The notes under the pieces were generated by a model, which searched no databases, was not told the origin of the DNA, and saw only the letters and a program-made list of their open reading frames with translations. Of a stretch of DNA of 64,000 bases, positions 47,271 through 56,554 are shown in pieces (position 1 is the first letter of the stretch; the number at the start of each line of letters is the position of its first letter). The translations under genes and the position numbers were made by a program. This DNA comes from Ramlibacter algicola (GTDB lineage: Bacteria > Pseudomonadota > Gammaproteobacteria > Burkholderiales > Burkholderiaceae_C): NCBI RefSeq assembly GCF_016641735.1, contig NZ_JAEDAO010000001.1:310001-374000 (forward strand), written 5' to 3'.

Positions 47271-50258
47271 GTGACAGGCAAGACACTGGTCATCGCCGAG
47301 AAGCCCTCCGTCGCGCAGGACATCGTCCGCGCGCTGACGCCGACGGCCGGCAAGTTCGAGAAGCACGACGAGTACTTCGAGAACGACACGTACGTGGTCA
47401 CCAGCGCGGTGGGCCACCTGGTCGAGATCCAGGCGCCGGAGCAATTCGACGTCAAGCGCGGCAAGTGGAGCTTCGCCCACCTGCCGGTGATCCCGCCGTT
47501 CTTCGACCTCAAGCCGGTCGACAAGACCAAGACGCGGCTGAACGCGGTGGTCAAGCTCGCCCGGCGCAAGGACGTCACCGACCTCGTGAACGCCTGCGAC
47601 GCGGGCCGCGAGGGCGAGCTGATCTTCCGGCTGATCGAGCAGTACGCGTTCGGCGACGAGGACGCGAAGGGCGCCAAGAAGCCTGCGGCGCGCAAGCCGG
47701 TGCGGCGCCTGTGGCTGCAGTCGATGACTCCGCAGGCCATCCGCGACGGCTTCGACAAGCTGCGGTCGGACAAGCAGATGGAAGGCCTGGCGAGCGCGGC
47801 CCGGTCGCGCTCGGAAGCCGACTGGCTGGTGGGCATCAACGGCACGCGCGCGATGACCGCGTTCAACTCGCGCGACGGCGGCTTCTTCCTCACGACGGTC
47901 GGCCGGGTGCAGACCCCGACCCTGGCCGTCGTCGTCGAGCGGGAGGAACAGATCCGCAAGTTCGTCAGCCGCGACTACTGGGAGGTCCACGCGACCTTCC
48001 TTGCGCAGGCCGGCGAGTACGCGGGCAAGTGGTTCGATCCCAAGTGGAAGAAGAACCCGGATGACGCCGAGCTGCGGGCCGACCGCGTCTGGACGGCCAA
48101 GGAAGCACAGGCGATCGCCGATGCGGTGCGCGGCAAGGCCGCCACGGTCACCGAGGAATCGAAGCCGACCACGCAGGCGTCGCCGATGCTGTTCGACCTC
48201 ACGTCGCTGCAGCGCGAAGCCAACGGCCGCTTCGGCTATTCGGCCAAGACGACGCTGGCCCTGGCGCAATCGCTGTACGAGCGGCACAAGGCGCTGACCT
48301 ATCCGCGGACGGACTCGCGGCACCTGCCGGAGGACTACGTCCCGACGGTGAAGGAGACGATGGGCATGCTCGCCGGAAGCGGCATGGGCCATCTCGCGCC
48401 GTTCGCGAAGCAGGCGCTGGACGACGGCTACGTGAAGCCGAGCAAGCGCATCTTCGACAACGCGAAGGTCTCGGACCACTTCGCCATCATCCCGACCCTG
48501 CAGGCCCCCAGCGGGCTGTCGGACGCCGAGCAACGGCTGTACGACCTGGTCGTGCGCCGGTTCCTCTCGGTGTTCTTCCCGAGCGCGGAATACCTGGTCA
48601 CCACCCGCATCAGCCAGGTCGTGGGCCACAGCTTCCGCACCGACGGCAAGGTGCTGGTCAAGCCCGGCTGGCTGGCCATCTGGGGCAAGGAAGCCGACGA
48701 GGAAGGCGACGAGAACAGCAAGGTGCTGGTCGCGGTCGCGCCGGGCGAGATGGTGCGCGCCGAGAGCGTGGATCCGCGCGGCCTGAAGACCCGCCCACCC
48801 GCGCGCTATTCGGAAGCGACGCTGCTCGGTGCCATGGAAGGCGCCGGCAAGCTGGTGGAGGACGAGGAGCTGCGCGAGGCCATGCAGGAGAAGGGCCTGG
48901 GCACGCCGGCGACACGCGCGTCGATCATCGAAGGCCTGATCGCCGAGAAGTACATGCTGCGCGACGGGCGCGAGCTGATCCCCACGGCCAAGGCCTTCCA
49001 GCTGATGACGCTGCTGCGCGGCCTGGGCGTGGAGGAACTGACCAAGCCCGAGCTCACCGGCGAGTGGGAGTACAAGCTGTCGCAGATGGAGCACGGCCAG
49101 CTCTCGCGCGACGCGTTCATGCGCGAGATCGCCGAGATGACGCGGCACATCGTGCAGAAGGCCAAGGAGTACGACCGCGACACGGTCCCGGGCGACTACG
49201 CGACGCTGAAGACGCCGTGCCCGAACTGCGGCGGCGTCGTGAAGGAGAACTACCGGCGCTACACCTGCGCAGGGCGCAGCGGCAGCGGCGACGACGCCTG
49301 CGGCTTCTCGTTCACCAAGATCCCCGCGGGCCGCGCGTTCGAGCTGCACGAGGTGGAGCAGTTCCTGCGCGACAAGCGCATCGGGCCGCTGGAGGGCTTC
49401 CGGTCCAAGGCGGGCTGGCCGTTCACGGCCGAGATGGTCCTGAAGTACAGCGACGAGGACCGCAACTGGAAGCTGGAATTCGACTTCGGCGACGAAGCGG
49501 ATCCGGCGGAAACCGGCGAGCTCGTCGACTTCAGCGGCCAGGAGCCGCTGGGGCCGTGCCCGAAGTGCGGCGCGCGCGTGTTCGAGTTCGGCAAGAACTA
49601 CGTCTGCGAGAAGGCCGTGCCCACCGCTGCGCAGCCCACGCCCACCTGCGATTTCAAGAGCGGCCAGGTCATCCTGCAGCAGCCGGTGGAACGCGAGCAG
49701 ATGCAGAAGCTGCTGGCCACCGGCAAGACCGACCTGCTGGACAAGTTCGTGTCGATGCGCACCCGTCGGCCGTTCAAGGCCTTCCTGGCCTGGGATGCGG
49801 AAGCGGGCAAGGTGAACTTCGCGTTCGAGCCCCGCGAAAGCAAGTTCCCGCCGCGCAAGACGTTCGGCAACAAGGGCGCGCCGCCCGCGAAGAAAGCGGC
49901 GGCGAAAAAGGCTGCGGCACCTGCCAAGGCGGCGGCGAAGACTGCGCCCGCCAAGAAGGCGCCAGCGGCCAAGAAGGCGCCAGCGGCCAAGAAGGCGCCG
50001 GCGGCCAAGAAGGCACGGGCGGCGGGCCCCGGTCTCACCCCCAGCCCGGCGCTGGCGGCAGTGATCGGTCCGGAACCGGTGGCCCGCACCGAGGTGATCA
50101 AGAAGCTGTGGGACTACATCAAGGCCAACGGCTTGCAGGACACCAAGGACAAGCGCGCGATCAACGCCGACGACAAGCTGCGGCCGGTGTTCGGCAAGCC
50201 CCAGGTGAGCATGTTCGAGCTGGCCAAGATCGTCGGCCAGCACCTGCAGGGGACCTGA
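47271..50258 (+). CDS. topB: DNA topoisomerase III with lysine-rich tail and C-terminal SWIB domain
   Basis: A 995-residue type IA topoisomerase. TOPRIM (1 to about 150) has IAEKPSVAQDI and CDAGREGELIF. The core follows with active-site Y344 in TYPRTDSRHL and GLGTPATRASIIEGL. Two C-terminal zinc modules (CPNCGG near 648, CPKCGA near 765) precede a KKAPAA-repeat tail (about 865-922). The last 65 residues are a SWIB domain (VARTEVIKKLWDYIKANGL to ELAKIVGQHL). TopB decatenates DNA and resolves replication or recombination intermediates. SWIB is best known from eukaryotic SWI/SNF and from chlamydiae; betaproteobacterial TopB-SWIB fusions exist. The start is GTG 47271 four bases after GGAG. Confidence 0.95.
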   Translation: MTGKTLVIAEKPSVAQDIVRALTPTAGKFEKHDEYFENDTYVVTSAVGHLVEIQAPEQFDVKRGKWSFAHLPVIPPFFDLKPVDKTKTRLNAVVKLARRKDVTDLVNACDAGREGELIFRLIEQYAFGDEDAKGAKKPAARKPVRRLWLQSMTPQAIRDGFDKLRSDKQMEGLASAARSRSEADWLVGINGTRAMTAFNSRDGGFFLTTVGRVQTPTLAVVVEREEQIRKFVSRDYWEVHATFLAQAGEYAGKWFDPKWKKNPDDAELRADRVWTAKEAQAIADAVRGKAATVTEESKPTTQASPMLFDLTSLQREANGRFGYSAKTTLALAQSLYERHKALTYPRTDSRHLPEDYVPTVKETMGMLAGSGMGHLAPFAKQALDDGYVKPSKRIFDNAKVSDHFAIIPTLQAPSGLSDAEQRLYDLVVRRFLSVFFPSAEYLVTTRISQVVGHSFRTDGKVLVKPGWLAIWGKEADEEGDENSKVLVAVAPGEMVRAESVDPRGLKTRPPARYSEATLLGAMEGAGKLVEDEELREAMQEKGLGTPATRASIIEGLIAEKYMLRDGRELIPTAKAFQLMTLLRGLGVEELTKPELTGEWEYKLSQMEHGQLSRDAFMREIAEMTRHIVQKAKEYDRDTVPGDYATLKTPCPNCGGVVKENYRRYTCAGRSGSGDDACGFSFTKIPAGRAFELHEVEQFLRDKRIGPLEGFRSKAGWPFTAEMVLKYSDEDRNWKLEFDFGDEADPAETGELVDFSGQEPLGPCPKCGARVFEFGKNYVCEKAVPTAAQPTPTCDFKSGQVILQQPVEREQMQKLLATGKTDLLDKFVSMRTRRPFKAFLAWDAEAGKVNFAFEPRESKFPPRKTFGNKGAPPAKKAAAKKAAAPAKAAAKTAPAKKAPAAKKAPAAKKAPAAKKARAAGPGLTPSPALAAVIGPEPVARTEVIKKLWDYIKANGLQDTKDKRAINADDKLRPVFGKPQVSMFELAKIVGQHLQGT
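49951..50022 (+). repeat. Four 18-bp tandem repeats encoding the KKAPAA tail
   Basis: The unit CCAAGAAGGCGCCAGCGG occurs four times end to end (49951, 49969, 49987, 50005); the last two copies have small changes. Each encodes about AKKAPA. In-frame copy-number change would lengthen or shorten the TopB tail without breaking the gene. Confidence 0.9.
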
Positions 50259-50318
50259 GGCCTACCAGCCGGTGCCCGCGATCCGGGTGCCGAGCACCGC
50301 CCAGTCCCGGCAGCGACT

Positions 50319-50816
50319 TCAGTCGAGTGCGCGATGCATCTGCAGCTTGTCGAGGAAACGCCCGTCGACGAGCACCGCCCGCGGCTCGCGGCCGACGACC
50401 GCGAAGCCGGCCTTGCGGTACAGGGCGAGCGCGCCGGCATTGCCGTCGGTCACCGACAGCAGCAGGTCGCGCAAGCCCTCGTCGCGGGCAGCCGCGCACA
50501 GGGCCTGGAGCAGCGCCGCACCGATGCCGCGCCCGGCGTCCTCCACAGGCACGTACATGCCCACGACCCACGCCTTGTGCCGCTCCTTCGGGCGCCGCAG
50601 CCGTTCCAGCCCCACGATGCCCACCAGCGCGTCGCCATCGAACGCGCCCCAGAACGTGGTCGCCGGGTCCTGGAGGCGCGCGTGGCTGGCGGCGAGGGGC
50701 TTGCGTTCGTCGTCCTCCCAGCTGGAGGTGAAGGCCTCGGGATGCTCGCGCAAGCCGCGCAGCCGCAGCGCGCGGTAGACCACTGCATCGTCGCTGGTGA
50801 GCCGCCGGATCTGCAT
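50319..50816 (-). CDS. GNAT family N-acetyltransferase
   Basis: A 165-residue acetyltransferase. It has the N-terminal MQIRRLTSDDAVVYRALRL, the central strand VVGMYVPVEDAGRGIGAALLQ with the acetyl-CoA pyrophosphate motif GRGIGAAL (Q/RxxGxG/A), and the C-terminal GNAGALALYRKAGF. It acetylates a small molecule or protein amine; the target is unknown. The start ATG 50816 matches the family. The adenylate cyclase gene on the same strand ends 26 bases upstream. Confidence 0.9.
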   Translation of the reverse strand: MQIRRLTSDDAVVYRALRLRGLREHPEAFTSSWEDDERKPLAASHARLQDPATTFWGAFDGDALVGIVGLERLRRPKERHKAWVVGMYVPVEDAGRGIGAALLQALCAAARDEGLRDLLLSVTDGNAGALALYRKAGFAVVGREPRAVLVDGRFLDKLQMHRALD

Positions 50817-50842
50817 CGGCCGATGATCGCCGATGCCGGGGC

Positions 50843-52072
50843 TCAGGCGCAGGCCGGCTCGCGTGGCGCGGTGGCTTGCGGCACGGGCACGGGGTCTTCC
50901 AGCCAGTAGGTGCGCATGTGGCCGCGGCCCTGCAGTTCGACCTCGCCGCGCGGGATGAACCGGAACCCGGCCTGCACGGTTTCCGCCACGGCGTGCGTCG
51001 CGTGGATGCTTCCCGCGCGCCCGGCGGACTCGACGCGGCTGGCGATGTTCACCGTGTCGCCCCACACGTCGTAGAGGAAACGCTTGGTGCCCAACACGCC
51101 GGCAACGGCCGGGCCGACGTGCAGGCCGATTCGCATGGCCAGCTGCGTGCCGTTGCGCGCGTTGTATGCGTCCAGCGATCGGCGCAGGTCCAGCGCCAGC
51201 GCGCACAACGCATCGATCCGGTGCTCGGCCACGGCCATGTACGCGTCGCCGATGGTCTTGATCTTTTCCACGCCGTGCCGCTCCACCAGGTCGTCGAAGC
51301 CCGTGAAGATCTCGTCGAGCATCAGGACCAGCGCGTCCGGCGGCAGCCGGTTGGCGTACTGCGTGAAGCCGGCGATGTCGGCGAACAGCACCCCGAGCTG
51401 TTCGCACTTGCGCGCGCGGATTCGCCGTTCGCGCTTGAGCTCCTCGGCGACGGTACGCGGCAGCACGTTGTGCAGCAGGTCGTCGGCCCGCTCGCGTTCC
51501 GCCAGGGCGCGCTGCGTCTGCTGCCACAGGGCGACGTCCCGCGAGAAGGTCACCCGGTCCAGCCAGAGGCACAGCACCACGACGCAGAACGGATTGACGA
51601 GGGCCGCCGCGACCAGCGCGGCGTCGCCACCCTCGCGGTGCCACACGGGGATGGCCAGCGCGAGCAGCGTGGCCGCATACAGCGGCTGCCGCATGCGCAC
51701 CGGCGTGCCCACGACCGCGGCGCCGAACGTGAGGCCGGCGGCGAAGATCGAATAGTCGCCGCGCCAGTGGCCGTCGACGATGCCGATCCAGGCGCACTGG
51801 CCGATGAAGAGCGTGCAGAAGGTGTACAGCGCCGCCTCGCGGCCACGGATGGCGGGCCACCAGCGGTCGAGCGCGATGACGGCGAGGCAGACGGTGAACG
51901 ACGTGAGCTGCCAGGCGAGCAGCCAGCCCAGGCTGTCGGCCCCGCGCTGCACCAGCGGCCAGTCGGTCGCCAGCGACGCGGCGGGCAGCAGCAGCGCCAC
52001 GCCCTTGCAGTACCGCACGCTCGCCGCCCAGCTCTTGTGAGCCAGCCAGCGGCGAAATGCCGCCTCGTCCAT
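50843..52072 (-). CDS. Membrane class III adenylate cyclase (class IIIa type)
   Basis: A 409-residue protein with about five or six hydrophobic segments in residues 20-180, a short linker coiled coil (ALAERERADDLLHNVLP) and a cyclase domain (about 225-385). Metal Asp sits in LFADIAGFT. K272 (IKTIGDAYMA) and D335 (LYDVWGDTVNIASRVE) form the Lys-Asp pair that selects ATP in class IIIa adenylate cyclases, unlike the Lys-Thr enzyme at 28254-30503. The LLHNVLP linker resembles that of mammalian and mycobacterial membrane cyclases. It is the second cAMP-forming enzyme in the window. It is followed by a GNAT gene. Confidence 0.9.
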   Translation of the reverse strand: MDEAAFRRWLAHKSWAASVRYCKGVALLLPAASLATDWPLVQRGADSLGWLLAWQLTSFTVCLAVIALDRWWPAIRGREAALYTFCTLFIGQCAWIGIVDGHWRGDYSIFAAGLTFGAAVVGTPVRMRQPLYAATLLALAIPVWHREGGDAALVAAALVNPFCVVVLCLWLDRVTFSRDVALWQQTQRALAERERADDLLHNVLPRTVAEELKRERRIRARKCEQLGVLFADIAGFTQYANRLPPDALVLMLDEIFTGFDDLVERHGVEKIKTIGDAYMAVAEHRIDALCALALDLRRSLDAYNARNGTQLAMRIGLHVGPAVAGVLGTKRFLYDVWGDTVNIASRVESAGRAGSIHATHAVAETVQAGFRFIPRGEVELQGRGHMRTYWLEDPVPVPQATAPREPACA

Positions 52073-52140
52073 CGCGCCCTCCCGCCAAGGAAGGACGACC
52101 TTAGGAGCGCCGGACGTGCGGCGTCAACGCGCAGCCCCAT

Positions 52141-52169
52141 GAGAAAACGCGCCCGGAGGCGCGTTTCTC
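52141..52169 (-). terminator. Rho-independent terminator of gap
   Basis: A nine-bp stem AAACGCGCC / GGCGCGTTT with loop CGGA lies 20 bases past the gap stop. It is followed on the minus strand by TTCTC, and the stem itself ends in TTTT. It could work in both directions, as it is nearly symmetrical. Confidence 0.7.
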
Positions 52170-52188
52170 GTCAGAGTGCAGGACCGCT

Positions 52189-53217
<1,029 letters not shown>

Positions 53218-53294
53218 TCAGGGGTATCTTGCCGCATCGGCGCGCTTCCGTGGTCCGGCTCAGCGGTTGCGCAACCCATCCGCGGCATGCGTCG

Positions 53295-55373
53295 TCAGTC
53301 CCGCTGCAGCACGGCGAGCACCGTGTCCGCCACGTTCTCCGGCGTGAAGCCGAAGTGCTTGAAGAGCACGTTCGCGGGGGCGGACTCGCCGTAGCTGTCG
53401 ATGCCCACCACGGCCGCGCAGCCGTACTTCCACCAGAAGTCGGTCACGCCCGCTTCCACCGCGATGCGCGGGATGCCGGCGGGCAGGACGCTGGTCTTGT
53501 AGGCGGCGCTCTGGCGGTCGAACGCCGTGGTGCTGGGCATGGACACGACGCGCACGCCGATGCCCTGCTGGGCGAGCAGCTCCTGCGCCTTGAGCGCCAG
53601 CTGCACTTCGGAGCCGGTGGCGATGATCACGGCCTGCTCGCGGCTGCGCACGCCGACCTCGGTGGCGCCGGCCAGCACGTAGCCGCCCTTGCTGATGTCC
53701 TCGAGCCCGGCCTTGGGCGCATACGGCAGGTTCTGGCGCGACAGCAGCAGCGCGGTCGGGCGCGCGACGTTCTGCAGCGCGACGGCCCAGGCGACCGCGG
53801 TCTCGGCCGTGTCGCAGGGACGCCAGACGTCCAGGTTCGGGACCAGGCGCAGGCTGGCCGCGTGCTCGACCGACTGGTGCGTCGGGCCGTCCTCGCCGAG
53901 GCCGATGGAATCGTGCGTGAACACGTGGACGACGCGCTTCTTCATCAGCGCCGCCATCCGGATCGCATTGCGGCTGTAGTCGCTGAAGGTAAGGAAGGTG
54001 CCGCCGTACGGGATGTAGCCGCCGTGCAGCGTGACGCCGTTCATGACGGCGGCCATGCCGAACTCGCGCACGCCGTAGTTGATGTGGCGGCCGACCTGCC
54101 CCTCGGCCGTGCGCACGACCTCGCCGGCGAGGTCGACGCGCAGCGGCGGCGTGCTCTTGGTGTTGGTGAGGTTCGAGCCGGTGAGGTCCGCGCTGCCGCC
54201 CAGCAGCTCGGGCATCGCGGCGGTGAACGCCTCCAGCGCGATCTGCGACGCCTTGCGGGTCGCGACCGTCTCCGCCTTGGCGTGCGCCGACACGGCGGCG
54301 TCGACGGCCAGTTGCGCGAAGTTGCGCGGCAGCTCGCCCTTCATGCGCCGCACGAATTCGGCGGCGAGCTCGGGATGCGCGCTGCGGTAGGCGTCGAACG
54401 CCTTCTCCCACGCTTGCTGCGCCGCCTTGCCGGTGCGCTTGGCGTCCCAGGCGCCGTAGATCGCCTGCGGCACCACGAACGGCTCGTGCGGCCAGCCGAG
54501 CGCTTCGCGCGTCAGCTTGACCTCCTCGATGCCGAGCGCCTCGCCGTGCGCCTTGGCGGTGTTGACGCGGTTCGGGCTGCCCTTGCCGATCTGGGTCCTG
54601 GCGACGATCAGGGTCGGGTTGTCGGCGCTGCGGCGCGCATCGGCGATCGCGCGGTCCACCGCGTCGATGTCGTGGCCGTCGATCGGGCCGATCACGTTCC
54701 AGCCGTACGCGCGGAAGCGCGCGGGGGTGTCGTCCACGAACCAGGGCGTGACCTGGCCGTCGATGGAGATGCCGTTGTCGTCGTAGACCGCGACCAGCTT
54801 GTTCAGGCGCCAGGCGCCCGCCAGCGCGCACGCCTCGTGGCTGATGCCTTCCATGAGGCAGCCGTCGCCCATGAACACGTACGTGAAGTGGTCGACGACC
54901 TGGTGCCCGGGGCGGTTGAACTCGGCGGCCAGCAGCTTCTCGGCCAGCGCCATGCCGACCGCATTGGTGATGCCCTGGCCCAGCGGGCCGGTCGTCGTCT
55001 CGACGCCGGGCGTGATCCCCACTTCGGGGTGGCCGGCCGTCTTGCTGTGCAGCTGGCGGAAGTTCTTCAGCTCCTGCAGCGGCAGGTCGTAGCCGGTCAG
55101 GTGCAGCAGCGAATACACCAGCATCGAGCCATGGCCGTTGGACAGCACGAAGCGGTCGCGGTCGAACCAGGACGGATCGGCCGGGTTGTGCTTCAGGTGC
55201 CGGCCCCACAGGGCGACCGCGATGTCGGCCATGCCCATGGGCGCGCCCGGGTGGCCGGAATTGGCCTGCTGCACGGCGTCCATCGCCAGCACGCGGATCG
55301 CATTGGCCATCTGGCGCGCATCCGCGGTGGATGCAGGGGAGGTGACGGCCTTCGGATCGGTGGTGGTGGGCAT
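53295..55373 (-). CDS. tkt: Transketolase
   Basis: A 692-residue thiamine-diphosphate enzyme that transfers two-carbon units in the pentose phosphate pathway. It contains [14 protein letters not shown], the TPP/Mg motif [10 protein letters not shown] ... NGISIDG (GDG-N form), [11 protein letters not shown], and the Pyr-domain residues [14 protein letters not shown] and [21 protein letters not shown]. The length matches bacterial TktA. TAAAAT (55399-55404, minus) is the likely -10, about 26 bases before ATG 55373. It is upstream of gap. Confidence 0.98.
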   Translation of the reverse strand: MPTTTDPKAVTSPASTADARQMANAIRVLAMDAVQQANSGHPGAPMGMADIAVALWGRHLKHNPADPSWFDRDRFVLSNGHGSMLVYSLLHLTGYDLPLQELKNFRQLHSKTAGHPEVGITPGVETTTGPLGQGITNAVGMALAEKLLAAEFNRPGHQVVDHFTYVFMGDGCLMEGISHEACALAGAWRLNKLVAVYDDNGISIDGQVTPWFVDDTPARFRAYGWNVIGPIDGHDIDAVDRAIADARRSADNPTLIVARTQIGKGSPNRVNTAKAHGEALGIEEVKLTREALGWPHEPFVVPQAIYGAWDAKRTGKAAQQAWEKAFDAYRSAHPELAAEFVRRMKGELPRNFAQLAVDAAVSAHAKAETVATRKASQIALEAFTAAMPELLGGSADLTGSNLTNTKSTPPLRVDLAGEVVRTAEGQVGRHINYGVREFGMAAVMNGVTLHGGYIPYGGTFLTFSDYSRNAIRMAALMKKRVVHVFTHDSIGLGEDGPTHQSVEHAASLRLVPNLDVWRPCDTAETAVAWAVALQNVARPTALLLSRQNLPYAPKAGLEDISKGGYVLAGATEVGVRSREQAVIIATGSEVQLALKAQELLAQQGIGVRVVSMPSTTAFDRQSAAYKTSVLPAGIPRIAVEAGVTDFWWKYGCAAVVGIDSYGESAPANVLFKHFGFTPENVADTVLAVLQRD

Positions 55374-55398
55374 GGGGTGGGGCTGGGGGAAACCCGCG

Positions 55399-55404
55399 AT
55401 TTTA
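55399..55404 (-). promoter_or_regulatory. -10 element (TAAAAT) of tkt
   Basis: On the minus strand TAAAAT lies 25 bases before the tkt ATG. The predicted transcript leader is about 20 bases. No good -35 is visible. Confidence 0.4.
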
Positions 55405-55455
55405 CCGGTCGGGTTGGGGCGGCCCCGGCGCCACGGACGCGCATGCGCCTTCGTC

Positions 55456-55461
55456 TACAGT
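55456..55461 (+). promoter_or_regulatory. -10-like element (TACAGT) of the speD-like gene
   Basis: TACAGT ends six bases before ATG 55468, so transcription would start on or next to the A of the start codon, a leaderless arrangement. Confidence 0.4.
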
Positions 55462-55467
55462 GGGCGC

Positions 55468-55818
55468 ATGCGAGGGCTGCACCTGACCGCCGATCTCTAC
55501 AACTGCCGTTGCGATGCGCAGTGGCTCAACGACATGGGGGCGCTCGGCACGTGGGCGCGGCAAGCGTCGGAGGCGGTCGGCCTGGAAGTACGCGGCGAAC
55601 TGGTCGACGGCCAGTCGGTCGCGCTGCTGCTGCCGCAGTCGCATGTCTGCGTCCACACCTGGCCCGGCGAACGCGGCGCCACCGTCGACGTGCACGTGGC
55701 CAGCGGCGAGGGCGACCTGTCGGCCAAGGCGCGCGGCCTCATGTACGCGCTGGTGAACCGCTTCGCGCCCGAGTGGACCGAGCAGCGGTCGCTGGACCGC
55801 GGCACCGAGGCGCCCTGA
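55468..55818 (+). CDS. SpeD-like pyruvoyl-dependent decarboxylase family protein
   Basis: A 116-residue protein of the class 1B S-adenosylmethionine decarboxylase fold. The self-cleavage site is recognisable as LPQSHVCVHTWP: S58 would become the pyruvoyl group and H63 is the processing His. The normal E before S is Q, and the catalytic Cys of the family (S+20, in VDVFTCG) is Ala78 in VDVHVASG. Enzymes of this fold feed polyamine synthesis; homologues that decarboxylate ornithine or arginine instead of AdoMet have been reported. No spermidine synthase gene is adjacent. It begins a likely operon with murU (two-base gap). Confidence 0.75.
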   Translation: MRGLHLTADLYNCRCDAQWLNDMGALGTWARQASEAVGLEVRGELVDGQSVALLLPQSHVCVHTWPGERGATVDVHVASGEGDLSAKARGLMYALVNRFAPEWTEQRSLDRGTEAP

Positions 55819-55820
55819 GC

Positions 55821-56519
55821 ATGGCGGCACGCGCGCAGGCCATCATCCTGGCCGCCGGCCGCGGCGAGCGCATGCGGCCGCTGACGGACACCACGCCCAA
55901 GCCGCTGCTGCCGGTTCGCGGCAAGCCGCTGATCGTCTGGCACCTCGAGGCGCTTGCGCGCGCCGGGGTGCAGCGCGTGGTGGTCAACACCGCCTGGCTC
56001 GAGGAGCAGGTGCCCGCCACCCTGGGCGATGGCTCGCGCTGGGGCCTGCGCATCGACTACTCGATGGAAGGCCGCGACCACGGCGGCGCCCTCGAAACCG
56101 CCGGCGGCATCGCCAAGGCATTGCCGCTGCTGGAGGACGTGTTCTGGGTCGCCTCCGGCGACATCCACGCACCCGCCTTCACCTTCGACGCTGAAGCGAG
56201 ACGCCGCTTCGCCGCGACGGACCACCTGGCCCACCTGTGGCTGGTGCCCAATCCGTCGTTCCATGCGAAGGGTGACTTCGGCATCGGCGCCGACGGGCTC
56301 GGCCGGGCCGACGGCCCCGGCCCCGACGGCCAGACCTGGACCTACGCCAACCTGGCGCTGGTGCGCGCCAGCCTGTGCAGCCACGTGCCGGTGGGGCGCA
56401 AGGAGCCGCTCGGGCCGCTGCTGTTCGACGGCATGCGGCGCCGCGCCATCAGCGTCGAACGCTGGGACGGCGAATGGCACAACATCGGCACGCCCGCCCA
56501 ACTGGCCGCCCTGCGCTGA
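55821..56519 (+). CDS. murU: N-acetylmuramate alpha-1-phosphate uridylyltransferase
   Basis: A 232-residue sugar-nucleotide transferase. The N-terminal motif ILAAGRGERMRPLT...PKPLLPV is the NTP-binding signature. VASGDIHAP supplies the metal site, and EWHNIGTPAQLAAL closes the family pattern. MurU makes UDP-MurNAc from MurNAc-1-phosphate in the cell-wall recycling route that bypasses fosfomycin-sensitive MurA. Related NDP-sugar pyrophosphorylases (such as mannose-1-P guanylyltransferase-like HddC) share the N-terminus, but the short length fits MurU. The partner kinase AmgK is not in this window, although amgK-murU pairs are common. Confidence 0.82.
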   Translation: MAARAQAIILAAGRGERMRPLTDTTPKPLLPVRGKPLIVWHLEALARAGVQRVVVNTAWLEEQVPATLGDGSRWGLRIDYSMEGRDHGGALETAGGIAKALPLLEDVFWVASGDIHAPAFTFDAEARRRFAATDHLAHLWLVPNPSFHAKGDFGIGADGLGRADGPGPDGQTWTYANLALVRASLCSHVPVGRKEPLGPLLFDGMRRRAISVERWDGEWHNIGTPAQLAALR

Positions 56520-56542
56520 GGCGCGGCGGCGGCAATCGGAGT

Positions 56543-56548
56543 GACAAT
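56543..56548 (+). promoter_or_regulatory. -10-like element (GACAAT) of pepP
   Basis: GACAAT ends six bases before the pepP ATG at 56555, again predicting a start of transcription at the start codon. It lies in the short murU-pepP gap. Confidence 0.3.
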
Positions 56549-56554
56549 CCAACC

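Noticed and set aside
46686..50243. A very long open frame (over 1,100 codons) on the minus strand antisense to topB
   Set aside because: It is an antisense shadow of topB created by high GC content; only its last 157 codons (the SET protein) have family motifs.
53229..56519. An open frame of 1,096 codons reaching back from murU across tkt
   Set aside because: Only the final 232 codons match MurU. The upstream part is antisense to tkt and in a different frame from the SpeD-like gene.
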